DNA of 45,623 bases from Pseudofrankia coriaricola (GCF_001854805.1 NZ_MBLO01000044.1:159-45781), one strand, 5' to 3'; counted from the stretch's first letter, positions 9,860-17,890 are shown. Program-made: numbers and translations. Notes: generated by a model from the sequence alone, not told the origin.

Positions 9860-10750
9860 TCAGGCCGCGCGAGCCCGGGCTCGTCGCAGAAGGCTGCTGA
9901 TGGTGAGGGCACGTTCGGCGGTCTGGGTCGCCAGCCAGGTCAGCACGCATTCGTCCTGCGGCCCGAGCGACATCCCGGCGAGCGCGGCATGCAGCCTGTC
10001 GGCGAGGTCGTCGGCGGTGAGACCGACCAGCTCCCGGCCGGTCGAGCCGGTCGGGACCGCGTAGGCGAACGGCATCGGGTCACCGAGCGGTCCGGAACCC
10101 TTGGTTGGCAGTGGGGCGGGCAGGAAGACGAGCGTCGTCTCGACGTCGCCCAGAGCCTCGAGGAACCGGGCGGCGGCGGGGAGCTGTCGCAGCGTCGCGA
10201 TCACACCGGCGACGTCGTCGTCCGGTTCGACCATCACCTCGAATGTGCCTTCCGCGGTCAACCGCGCCCGGCCCGCACCGGCCACGGGCGCCGGGTGAGC
10301 GTCGAGTGCGTGGATCTCGGTCACGACGGTGGCGTACTGCTCGTCGAACACCACGCGGCCGGCCGCGGCGGTCGGCAGGTGCGACAGGTCCGGGACGAGC
10401 AGCAGCGCCTCAGGGTGGCGAGCGATCTCGTCGATCGCGAGGTGCAGTCCGGGGCGGTCGCCGTCGTCGGCGCTGGCCGGCCGGTCGACGTAGACCTCGA
10501 CCAGGTCGAGGCCGGCGCGTTCCGCGTGACCTGTGAGCCGTCCGTGTAGACCGTTGACGACGTCTTCGTCGTCAAAGACGCAGACGTAGCCGACTGCCGG
10601 GCGCGGTCGGGCCGGTGGCGTGGCCAGGCACGTCACCTTGGCCAGCGTCGCGGGTCCGGCCGGCTCCATCGGGGTTGGCGGGGTGTCGGGAGCGGCTACG
10701 GGCGTGGCCAAGGTGGGGGTGGGCAGGGAGCGTGGCACAGGATGGGCCAT
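9860..10750 (-). CDS. resolvase-fold-like protein without the catalytic serine
   Basis: About 296 aa from the ATG at 10750 (MAHPVPRSLPTP); GGAGG lies 5 bases upstream, which decides this start over the longer frame from 10840. The first 45 residues are a Pro/Thr/Ala-rich tail. The middle resembles the N-terminal domain of serine recombinases: AVGYVCVFDDEDVV, LVEVYVDRPASADDGDRPGL, then ALLLVPDLSHLP. The usual Y-x-R-x-S catalytic motif is replaced by YVCVF, so Ser and Arg are missing and recombinase activity is unlikely. The C-terminal half carries no known motif. It diverges from the GntR gene across a palindromic operator, so it is probably repressed by that regulator. Confidence 0.6.
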   Translation of the reverse strand: MAHPVPRSLPTPTLATPVAAPDTPPTPMEPAGPATLAKVTCLATPPARPRPAVGYVCVFDDEDVVNGLHGRLTGHAERAGLDLVEVYVDRPASADDGDRPGLHLAIDEIARHPEALLLVPDLSHLPTAAAGRVVFDEQYATVVTEIHALDAHPAPVAGAGRARLTAEGTFEVMVEPDDDVAGVIATLRQLPAAARFLEALGDVETTLVFLPAPLPTKGSGPLGDPMPFAYAVPTGSTGRELVGLTADDLADRLHAALAGMSLGPQDECVLTWLATQTAERALTISSLLRRARARAA

Positions 10751-10837
10751 CGCATCCTCCAGACCAAGGGGGTGCGGTAGACGGATACGCCAGCCTGTCG
10801 CGGGGTCGGCGGCCGGAGGCGTGGGCCGACAGTAACC

Positions 10838-10875
10838 CATGCCTTAAGGCATGTCTATGCGCCTTATGGCATGCA
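10838..10875. promoter_or_regulatory. double palindromic operator in the divergent promoter
   Basis: A perfect 16-bp palindrome, CATGCCTTAAGGCATG, lies at 10838-10853. An imperfect second copy (GCCTTATGGCATG at 10861-10873) follows 20 bp later, two helical turns away. Both sit between the resolvase-like gene and the GntR gene, the expected place for an autoregulatory GntR operator. Confidence 0.7.
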
Positions 10876-10902
10876 ATAGCGCTGCGGGGCAACGGTTCTC
10901 GC

Positions 10903-10908
10903 TATGGT
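10903..10908 (+). promoter_or_regulatory. possible -10 element of the GntR gene
   Basis: TATGGT lies 8 bases before the ATG at 10916. That spacing would put the transcription start at or next to the start codon, so the mRNA would be nearly leaderless. No clear -35 is visible. Confidence 0.35.
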
Positions 10909-10915
10909 CTAGGGC

Positions 10916-11674
10916 ATGTCGCCCAACGGGCCGCCCTACACACGGATCGCCGCGTCACTACGCGCCCAGATCGCCTCCGGCGAATATCCACCCGGATCCC
11001 GCCTCCCGCCCCACCGCGAACTCGCCCGCACCCACGCGGCCGCGCAGGAAACGATCAGACGAGCCATCGCCCAACTCCAAGCCGAAGGACTCATCGAGAC
11101 CCGCGGCCAGCACGGCACCTTCGTCCAGACCCGCCCCACGATCCGCCGGATCGCCAACGACCACTACCAGCGCCGACCAACCACCACGGGCGAACCCACC
11201 TCACCGTTCGCACACTCCGCGGAGGCCTCCGGCGGCCACGCCACCTGGGACCACGAGACCACCCGCGAGACCGCCGACGAAACCATCGCCACCCGACTCG
11301 CAATCCAGCCCGGTGACCCCGTCGTCGTCACCCGCTACCTCTACCGCTACGACGGAACACCCACCCAGACCGCCGTCTCCTGGGAACCCGCAGCCCTCAC
11401 AGCCGGAACACCGATCGAACTACCCGAAACAGGCACCGCCGTCGGCGTCATCCCCCGCTTCGACACAATCGGCCTGCCCATCGACTCCGTCACCGAGGAC
11501 ATCACCGCCCGGCCACCCACCCCCACCGAAGTCCAGACCCTCGCGCTACCCCCAGGCGTCGCCGTCCTCACGATGCGCCGCACCTACCATGCAGGCGAAA
11601 CACCGGTCGAGACCGCCGACATCGTCATGGCCGGCCACCGAAACCTGCTCACCTACCGCCACGCCGTCACCTGA
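10916..11674 (+). CDS. GntR-family regulator with UTRA domain
   Basis: A 252-aa DNA-binding repressor. Residues about 7-70 are a GntR winged helix: YTRIAASLRAQIASGEYPPG, SRLPPHRELARTHAAAQETI, RRAIAQLQAEGLIETRGQHG. Residues about 125-248 form a UTRA ligand-binding/dimer domain (AIQPGDPVVVTRYLYRYDGT, then DSVTEDITARPP). Regulators of this class (KorSA-like) control transfer and replication genes on actinomycete integrative elements. It reads away from a doubled palindrome that is probably its own operator. No Shine-Dalgarno is visible and a -10-like box sits close to the ATG, consistent with a leaderless message. Confidence 0.9.
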   Translation: MSPNGPPYTRIAASLRAQIASGEYPPGSRLPPHRELARTHAAAQETIRRAIAQLQAEGLIETRGQHGTFVQTRPTIRRIANDHYQRRPTTTGEPTSPFAHSAEASGGHATWDHETTRETADETIATRLAIQPGDPVVVTRYLYRYDGTPTQTAVSWEPAALTAGTPIELPETGTAVGVIPRFDTIGLPIDSVTEDITARPPTPTEVQTLALPPGVAVLTMRRTYHAGETPVETADIVMAGHRNLLTYRHAVT

Positions 11675-11889
11675 CGAACGATCCGAGCCGAGCCGAGCCA
11701 GCACCGTAGCCGTCTCTAAAATCCACCCCGGACCTGTTCCGTAGAACCGCCCAATCCCGAACGAAGCGTCCCGCACACAAGTATTCTGCCTTTCCAGCAT
11801 TTGCCGATAACATCGAGCTTGCATTTGGATACGCACCTAATACCAACGAGAAGATGCCAGTTAGAGCGGGCCTACGAACTACCACGTCG
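11675..11889. other. gap between the GntR gene and the RiPP operon
   Basis: 215 bp between two convergent genes. I see no gene and no strong terminator hairpin. Base composition falls here from the very GC-rich left part to the more AT-rich RiPP operon, which suggests an acquisition boundary. Confidence 0.4.
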
Positions 11890-13344
11890 TCAAGCGGATG
11901 GCGCGGTCGAGTGTTCTTCGGATCGCCGGTCCCAGCGCATTACCAGCTGGCGGTCCTCTGGGACTACGACCACGTCGAAGCCAGCTTTCTCGGCCGCTCG
12001 CCTACTTGCGACATTGCTCTTGCGCATATGAAGCCACACTGTCGGATGGTCGCTCGCCAGCGCCGCGAGGCGGTACGCTTCGGTCCCTATCCCGTGCCCC
12101 CTACTGGCTTTGTTGAGCTCGATGGTGAGGCTCGGGTGCACCCCAATACCCGCCGTGTCCACAATATTGATCCAAATACGGCCCGCCCGCTTGTCGCCAT
12201 CAAAAATGTGCCAGAAACGCCCGCCCTGGTCTCCACCGCGCCCTGGGCTTCCCCTGCCGGCGACAAGCCGCACGTCCATGCTGTCGCCGTCGTCTCCCAT
12301 CGAACTAAGCTGAAGCCGTTCAAGACCTTGACAGATGTGGCCAACTGTACCCTGCCAGAACTCTGCAGGGAAGAACCCAGGCGACAGGGCTAGGTGCGTC
12401 GCAACTATCTTTCCCGCATGTGGCCGCAACGCCTCGATGACTTTGTCTATCTCGTCGTCTATGCGTGGCTGATCCGCGTCGTGGATACGAGCGTGCGAAC
12501 GCCAGTCACTGTCTCCGTCATAGCGGTTGGAGAAGTAGTCTGCGTCGATGTGCAAGAGGAGAAGGGCGTCCTCGGGCACGTTCGCCAGCCAGCGGTCTGG
12601 CCGTGAGGTGACCAGCAATTCGCATTCTGCGGGCTCATCGACCACCTTGCAGACCAATCTTGGCTGTCCCGACGAGAGTAGCCAGTCAGGTGCCGTATCG
12701 AGTTTTATGCCATAGCGACCGTCTGTTCGCGACCGGGGCGGTTCCTGCCGGAGATGGCGTATCTCCACGTTGTGCGACGACCACAATAGTGGGAGCAGGA
12801 AACTCCCAATTCCAACAGCGCCGCTCTCGATCGCTCCCACCAAGCTTTCGGGGTCTGCCAAGTCTACTGTGCGGCCTGTTATGAGGTCCCGCAATGCACC
12901 TCGTTCTACGCCGAGGCGGGGGCTACCCAGATCCTCATGATCGTCGATGTGGGCGATAACGATCTTGACCGCACTGCCGCATTCCCGGATAGCCTGAGAA
13001 AAAGTGTGTAAAGTCCACGCGTCCGAGAGGGAGACTTCTACGCCACACACGCGCCCGCGGGCTACTGGAGTGTCTCGGACACGGGTCAACCCGAAACGCG
13101 ACGACCACCATCTGAGGCCCTCTGTGAACCGCTCATCCACGTAGTAGGAGGCACGTGGCGGCGGACTCGGCGTTACGTGCCAGACGTCGCCGACCAGTTC
13201 GACGACCGGAACCCATTCCGCGAAGTAGTCTTGTAGGAAGTCGTCCCGCGCACGGGATTCTGCGGGGAGGCGGTCCTTCGGAATACGGACGACTGGCCGT
13301 GGTAGATCCTCCGTGCGTATTTTCCTGCCAGCCTTGGTCATCAC
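11890..13344 (-). CDS. UPF0489 (peptide-arginase-like) domain fused to a GNAT acyltransferase domain
   Basis: A 484-aa fusion protein. Residues about 95-350 carry the two metal-binding signatures of ureohydrolases in their UPF0489 form: HIDDHEDL at 132-139 (D-x-H-x-D) and HIDADYF at 265-271. The family includes enzymes that convert peptidyl Arg to ornithine in RiPP pathways (OspR is the example I recall). Residues about 376-472 are a GNAT domain: LTIELNKASRGHGIGTEAYR with the acyl-CoA loop RGHGIG at 415-420, and NVASRRAAEKAGF at 444-456. The start (GTG 13344 or ATG 13341) overlaps the stop of the radical SAM gene, so the two are coupled. The substrate is probably the Arg-ended precursor at 15548-15733: Arg to Orn, then N-acylation of Orn. 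The domain calls are firm; the substrate is inference. GC is low (33 of 60 bases at 12121-12180). Confidence 0.75.
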   Translation of the reverse strand: MMTKAGRKIRTEDLPRPVVRIPKDRLPAESRARDDFLQDYFAEWVPVVELVGDVWHVTPSPPPRASYYVDERFTEGLRWWSSRFGLTRVRDTPVARGRVCGVEVSLSDAWTLHTFSQAIRECGSAVKIVIAHIDDHEDLGSPRLGVERGALRDLITGRTVDLADPESLVGAIESGAVGIGSFLLPLLWSSHNVEIRHLRQEPPRSRTDGRYGIKLDTAPDWLLSSGQPRLVCKVVDEPAECELLVTSRPDRWLANVPEDALLLLHIDADYFSNRYDGDSDWRSHARIHDADQPRIDDEIDKVIEALRPHAGKIVATHLALSPGFFPAEFWQGTVGHICQGLERLQLSSMGDDGDSMDVRLVAGRGSPGRGGDQGGRFWHIFDGDKRAGRIWINIVDTAGIGVHPSLTIELNKASRGHGIGTEAYRLAALASDHPTVWLHMRKSNVASRRAAEKAGFDVVVVPEDRQLVMRWDRRSEEHSTAPSA

Positions 13345-15521
13345 CGCCCCGGCCGGCGCGCGTATTCAGTATACCTATGGTATAGCAGGTCGCACAGGTC
13401 GCGGCCTTGCGGGGTGAGCCGACATGCCTGCAGAGTTTCGAAACCGTCAGCTAGTCGCGCCAGGATGGCCGAGGTGTTTTCCTGCGCCCGTTCGCGTAAC
13501 TTTTCGGGTGCGCCGCCGTCCACCGCCCATGCCCAGAAGGACAGCAGTTCCACGAACACGAACACAGCGTGCAAAAGGCCAGACGGGGGTCGAGGTTCCT
13601 CACGCCAGGGCGAACGAACCAATGGCCTGTCGACCGAGACCAGTGAGATGGAACGCCCGATCAAGTAGAGCTTTTGGTGCCGATATTCGTGAATCAGACT
13701 GTCCGCCACGTCGAACAGCGCCGCAGCGTCCCAGCGTGCTGGCGGGGAGATATAGAGTCCGCCGGGAACCGTGTCGTCGGAGAAAGACACGCTCTTGTCA
13801 GGGTCGGCACTGAGATCTCGGATGAGTTGAATATCGCAGCACAGGCGTGTCAGTTCCGCGAGCATCGCCGGTGAATAAGCTCCAACTACCGCGAGTGACC
13901 GCCGAAGGTTCACGCGATGATCGTCGGCTTCCGCAGCGCTGGCCGGGAGGAACTCGATTGGCGGTCCGAATGGCATCTGCAGAAGCCGGTCTTCACGGTG
14001 AAGCGCCGGCTCCGTGCGAGGTTCGAGGTCGACAAGCCCAGCGATGTCGTCGAATCCCAGCTGTTCCGACGTGAGCACGGTGCCGTCGAGTGCTCGAAGG
14101 GGACGGCCCTCGGCATCGGCCTCACGGATACGCAACCATAACTGTGTGGATGCGTAGGTCGCCACGGCCCGCTTTACCTCCGGGCCTGCGAGCCGTAGGC
14201 GGCTGGCCGACTTGTCTTCGGGTCCGGCCGCGGCGACTGCGTCGGCAAGACGTCTATACGACGTTTCGCGCCATGCGGCGAGTATCCGCTCAAGCTCGCC
14301 CCGTCCTTCTGCGGAAGGAGCGTCGATTTCGTCCCAGTCTATCCCGCTGTAAGGTTCTGTTCGTAATGCTGCCTGCTCGTCATTGACTGTAGCGATCAGG
14401 CGTGCGCGCGCGTGTGTGATGAGCCCGAGCATCTCGCGGCAGTAGACGGTCGGGTTAGCGAACCCGCCACTACCCGATCCTGGTCGGTAGCGGTGGGCGA
14501 CCGCGCCGCCGCCGCAGACAGTCATTTCTGGGCAGGACCTGCACTGCGCCGAGAGCCCCTCGGGGCTAAGCAGGAAGGCATGCTGCTGGATCGTGGGTGA
14601 TTCTGCAGCCTCGGCGATGCCGGCGGTGGCTAGTGACAGATCGAGCCTCGTCCGCCCGTCGTAGGTGGTCTTCAGGACATCGAGATCATGCCAACCGCCG
14701 TCGGTCTCGACGGTTAGCAGGCTGACGTCACCGATTCCGAAGGCGTCCGTACTGCTCGGAAGGCCACAAAGGGACGCGAGCAGCGCATCAAAGGTCCTTA
14801 GCCGCAGCTGGGGGAACTCGTCAAACCAAGTATCGAACGCATGGGTCAGCCAGTCGGCATAGATCCCCAGCTCGCGGTCGCGCCCAGGTGGTGGCGTGGC
14901 GTGATTGGCATCAGGGAGTAGGAGATCCAGAGCCGGAATTCCTTGCGCGCCGAACCATCGCACCGTGTCCTGCGGGCTGGCTTCTGGGTCGATGACTGCG
15001 ATAACTCCAAGGAAGACGTCGGGTCGTGTTCTTAACAAGCGGAGCGCATTCATAACTCCCGCATGGCTCGGCTTCCCATTTCGCAGAGGCCTGTGTCGGT
15101 CATGGACCTCGGATGGGCCGTCGAGTGAAAGCGACACCCCTATTTCGGCTTTGCCGAATGCAGTGAGTGCTTCCTCATCGAGCAACACACCGTTGGTTTG
15201 GAGCCCTATATCTATCCTAGTGGCGGGCGCGACGGCCGCACGTATGCGCTTGGCAAGCTCGACAAGGCGAGGAACGCCGAGAAGCAGCGGCTCGCCGCCG
15301 TGAAAAATGACCGACATCCGAGGAACAGCGACGCGCTCCACGTACTCGGCCAGTCGGCGGGCGAGGAGATCGGTCGTCTCATACGAGATCAGACGAGGCT
15401 GATGGCGCCAACTTTGGTCAGCATGCTCATAAATGTAGCAATAATCGCACGCTAGGTTGCACCGCGAGGCAACCTTGACCAGCAGGCTAGTGATCTTTCG
15501 ACCAGCAATTTCCGCGGACAA
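13341..15521 (-). CDS. radical SAM/SPASM maturase fused to an HExxH (alpha-ketoglutarate type) domain
   Basis: A 726-aa RiPP maturase of FxsB-like type. The radical SAM cluster motif is C21-x3-C25-x2-C28 (SRCNLACDYCYIYEHADQSW), GGEP is at 75-78 and QTNG at 108-111. The SPASM region has C327, C330, C336 and C361 (CRSCPEMTVCGGGAVAHRY). The C-terminal part, from about 540, holds HEYRH at 611-615 within DSLIHEYRHQKLYLI; H651 or E658 could be the third metal ligand. Fused proteins of this kind are known to form three-residue cyclophanes and then beta-hydroxylate the peptide. The start is TTG 15521 with GAGGG seven bases upstream, 26 bp after the precursor stop. It forms an operon with the precursor and the arginase-GNAT gene. 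Confidence 0.85.
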   Translation of the reverse strand: MSAEIAGRKITSLLVKVASRCNLACDYCYIYEHADQSWRHQPRLISYETTDLLARRLAEYVERVAVPRMSVIFHGGEPLLLGVPRLVELAKRIRAAVAPATRIDIGLQTNGVLLDEEALTAFGKAEIGVSLSLDGPSEVHDRHRPLRNGKPSHAGVMNALRLLRTRPDVFLGVIAVIDPEASPQDTVRWFGAQGIPALDLLLPDANHATPPPGRDRELGIYADWLTHAFDTWFDEFPQLRLRTFDALLASLCGLPSSTDAFGIGDVSLLTVETDGGWHDLDVLKTTYDGRTRLDLSLATAGIAEAAESPTIQQHAFLLSPEGLSAQCRSCPEMTVCGGGAVAHRYRPGSGSGGFANPTVYCREMLGLITHARARLIATVNDEQAALRTEPYSGIDWDEIDAPSAEGRGELERILAAWRETSYRRLADAVAAAGPEDKSASRLRLAGPEVKRAVATYASTQLWLRIREADAEGRPLRALDGTVLTSEQLGFDDIAGLVDLEPRTEPALHREDRLLQMPFGPPIEFLPASAAEADDHRVNLRRSLAVVGAYSPAMLAELTRLCCDIQLIRDLSADPDKSVSFSDDTVPGGLYISPPARWDAAALFDVADSLIHEYRHQKLYLIGRSISLVSVDRPLVRSPWREEPRPPSGLLHAVFVFVELLSFWAWAVDGGAPEKLRERAQENTSAILARLADGFETLQACRLTPQGRDLCDLLYHRYTEYARRPGR

Positions 15522-15547
15522 GCGCGAACCCTCGTCCCAGGCCGCCG

Positions 15548-15733
15548 TCAGGATCGGTTGTGTCGATGATGCATGCGGTCGTACGAGGTAATTTCGTGGT
15601 GATTGTCGGCCGCCGTAGCCGTGTCATAGAGGCGCGCAAGCGCGGGATGCTCCGATCGGTGGGCGACGACAGCCTCCCTGAGGTTCTCCGCGTCGCCGGT
15701 AAGCACTTCCGAAGACTGCATGACGCTATCCAC
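15548..15733 (-). CDS. putative RiPP precursor peptide with three aromatic-x-Arg units
   Basis: A 61-aa peptide from GTG 15733 (MDSVMQSSEVLTG), chosen because GAGGGGG lies six bases upstream. The next ATG, at 15721, would give 57 aa. Residues 1-33 look like an acidic helical leader (DAENLREAVVAHRSEHPALA). The C-terminus is SYDRMHHRHNRS. It divides into Y51-D-R53, Met54, H55-H-R57, H58-N-R60, Ser61: three consecutive aromatic-x-Arg triplets, the arrangement expected for three-residue cyclophane substrates. The three Arg also suit the arginase-like enzyme two genes downstream. It is 26 bp upstream of the maturase gene on the same strand. It does not end in the FxSxx motif of classical FxsA peptides. 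The assignment rests on position, size and the C-terminal pattern. Confidence 0.65.
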   Translation of the reverse strand: MDSVMQSSEVLTGDAENLREAVVAHRSEHPALARLYDTATAADNHHEITSYDRMHHRHNRS

Positions 15734-16157
15734 GCCATCCCCCTCGACTTGGCTGCGAAGACACTGTACTCCCCTGGCGTCGTACTTGGTATGTCTTTCG
15801 CCCACATCACCCGGTCAGTCCGCGAGTCGTGACCACCCACCGGTCCACGGTGCCGCGGCTCGGCGAGATCAGACCCGGACGACCGCGACAGTGCCAACCC
15901 GTCCCGCGTCACCGCCCGGAAGGCCGCCTCCACCGCCAACATCGTGATCATTAGGCCGGCTAGCAGCTTGTCAACCAGCTCAGCACGTTCGGCGTGAGTA
16001 GCAGTCTGCCGGGGCCTCACGTCCGAGGGCGCCCGGCAAGACCAGGGCTCACCTGCTCAACGAATGTGGCTGTGAGAGGCCGTGAGCAGGCACGGTAACC
16101 CGCTCGTCCTCATGGATCGGTGGACGCGGCGCTCGGCGGGGGATCGGATAGGCGGAT
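15734..16157. other. upstream region of the RiPP operon; possible gene remnant
   Basis: This gap must hold the promoter of the minus-strand RiPP operon. A TACAGT box near 15764-15769 could be a -10, but no clear -35 precedes it. From 16020 leftward to about 15830 a minus-strand frame starting at GTG has coding-like third positions (AERAELVDKLLAGLMITMLA), then merges into the precursor's other frame. It is not recognised and is probably a remnant. Confidence 0.3.
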
Positions 16158-16766
16158 ATGGGTTCTGTCGACGGCACTGCCGGGTCTGGGGTTGGTGGCA
16201 TGTCCGCTGCTGCGGAGTTCCAGCGTTCGGTGGCCGAGACGGCGCAGGCACGCACCGATGACCTTCTTGCTGTGTACGCCGACGCCTACGGGGCGGAGGT
16301 GGGCGATCGGAAGGTGACGGCGTTCGCGGACCGGCTCGCGCGAGCACAGCTGCGTCCGGGCTTTGAGGTCGCGTTCGCGTCGACGCCTGGCGCCGGGCTG
16401 GTCGGTTTCACGTTCGGCTATCCGCTGCCGGCCGGTGACACGCACTGGTGGGTGGGCCTGCGTCCTGGGCCGGAGGCCGGGTTCGTGGTCGAGACCGGAT
16501 CGCGGACGTTCGTACTCGCCGAGATCGAGGTACGCCGAGCCTTCCAGGGCGGTGGCGTGGGTCGCGGGCTGCATGACCTGCTGTTGGCGGGGCGTTCGGA
16601 GGAACGCGCGACGCTGGCGGTGAACCCGGCAGCCAACACGTCGCACGCGATCTATCGGAGCTGGGGCTGGGAGCTGGCTGGCCAGGTTCCTGGTAGCTCG
16701 GGTGACTACTTCGACGCCTATGACCTGTTCGTGATCTCGCTGAGCAGCTCGGCAGGGCGGCGGTAG
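16158..16766 (+). CDS. GNAT-family N-acetyltransferase
   Basis: A 202-aa protein (or 188 aa from the second ATG at 16200). The GNAT fold is clear in the second half: TFVLAEIEVRRAFQGGGVGR carries the acetyl-CoA motif QGGGVGRGLHD, followed by ERATLAVNPAANTSHAIYRS and WGWELAGQVPG. The first half is more variable, with LVGFTFGYPLPAGDTHWW. It lies between the two RiPP operons on the opposite strand and overlaps the end of the TPR gene tail-to-tail by 49 bp. The substrate is unknown. It could be self-resistance or a tailoring enzyme, but nothing in the sequence decides this. Confidence 0.8.
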   Translation: MGSVDGTAGSGVGGMSAAAEFQRSVAETAQARTDDLLAVYADAYGAEVGDRKVTAFADRLARAQLRPGFEVAFASTPGAGLVGFTFGYPLPAGDTHWWVGLRPGPEAGFVVETGSRTFVLAEIEVRRAFQGGGVGRGLHDLLLAGRSEERATLAVNPAANTSHAIYRSWGWELAGQVPGSSGDYFDAYDLFVISLSSSAGRR

Positions 16767-17890
16767 AGCCGGAGCTGTTCGTCAAGGTCCCGGACGGCGG
16801 CGGTACGTTTCCAGGGCTCAAGGGCCTGGCGCAGGTGGACGATGCGGTCGTTGATGCGCCCGCTGCTGTTGGCCATGGTCAGCTTCGCGATCTCGACGAT
16901 GTGCGGGCAGGCGGCGGGGCCGTCGCCCTGGTGGATGATGGCCTCGGCCTGCATCGTCTGGGTCATGACCCGGTTGTGCAGGTTGGTCGGGTTGATGAGC
17001 GGCAAGGAGCGGCTGGCCGCGTCGAGCGCCGCGGCGGGCCGGCCGAGCAGCAGGCTTGCCTCGGCCTCGGTACCCAGGCGGAAGGACTCGTCGAAGAAGT
17101 ACCAGCGGTCAGCGGCCGGGTCGTCGTCGCGGATCGTCGCGGTGGCAGCGTGCTCCAGGGCCAACGCCTCGTCGCAGCCGCTGTGCTGGTCGTCGTCATG
17201 GACATAGGCCCGGACGGCGACGTCGGCGGCGTAGGCCACCGCTCGGGGGTTGCCGGTGCGTCTGGCCCAGGTCTGTGCGGCGACGGCGTGGTCGATGCCG
17301 ACGCGAGGTTGTCCGGTCCAGGTCGCCAGATGGCTCATCGTGCACAGGACGTAGGTGACCAGGTCGGTGTCCTGGGCCGCATGTGCGGCCGCCCTGGCCT
17401 CGTCGTAGTAGTGGCTCGCCGTGCGGTAGTCGCCGAGGTTGAACAGCAGCCAGCCGGCCAGCTGGGTCAGCTCCGCGTAGACGGACCGTGCCCGGCGGGC
17501 CGGCGCGGCCGGCGGGAGGCTGCGCAGGATCGCGGCGAGCACGTCGCGTTCGGCCATGACGCACTGAAGAGCGGCAGCTGGTCCGAGGACGTCGCCGTGA
17601 CGTCGACAGTCCGCGATGACGGTCTCTGCCCGGTCAAGGGTGGCGGCGTCGAGCCGGCTTGGGTCGTCGAGCACACGGGCGAGCCGCTGCTGGTCGTCGC
17701 TGATGCGTTCGAACACGGGTGCCGCGTCGGCGAGCGCGAACGCGCCGCTGAGCTGGAACAGCAGCGCCCGGCGGTCGACGTCCGCGCCCAGCCGCTCTCC
17801 CCACATGGTCACCGCCTGCGCGAGCTCACCAGCACGAGCGTTTTCGTCGTTCGCGCGGAGACCGGGACCGGCCTGTGGTTCCACGGTCAT
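16718..17890 (-). CDS. TPR-repeat protein at the end of the lanthipeptide operon
   Basis: 390 aa from ATG 17890 (MTVEPQAGPG). The longer open frame upstream is a shadow of the PIG-L gene. Helical pairs typical of TPR repeats cover about residues 100-340: YAELTQLAGWLLFNLGDYRT, ASHYYDEARAAAHAAQDTDL, AVAYAADVAVRAYVHD. They resemble the C-terminal parts of actinobacterial XRE/TPR regulators, but no N-terminal helix-turn-helix is present. It is probably a protein-binding or regulatory partner. It lies 47 bp after the PIG-L gene and is the last gene of the leftward operon. Confidence 0.7.
   Translation of the reverse strand: MTVEPQAGPGLRANDENARAGELAQAVTMWGERLGADVDRRALLFQLSGAFALADAAPVFERISDDQQRLARVLDDPSRLDAATLDRAETVIADCRRHGDVLGPAAALQCVMAERDVLAAILRSLPPAAPARRARSVYAELTQLAGWLLFNLGDYRTASHYYDEARAAAHAAQDTDLVTYVLCTMSHLATWTGQPRVGIDHAVAAQTWARRTGNPRAVAYAADVAVRAYVHDDDQHSGCDEALALEHAATATIRDDDPAADRWYFFDESFRLGTEAEASLLLGRPAAALDAASRSLPLINPTNLHNRVMTQTMQAEAIIHQGDGPAACPHIVEIAKLTMANSSGRINDRIVHLRQALEPWKRTAAVRDLDEQLRLYRRPAELLSEITNRS

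Noticed and set aside
15548-15805. Longer 85-aa version of the RiPP precursor
   Set aside because: The upstream start lacks a ribosome-binding site, whereas GTG 15733 has GAGGGGG six bases before it.
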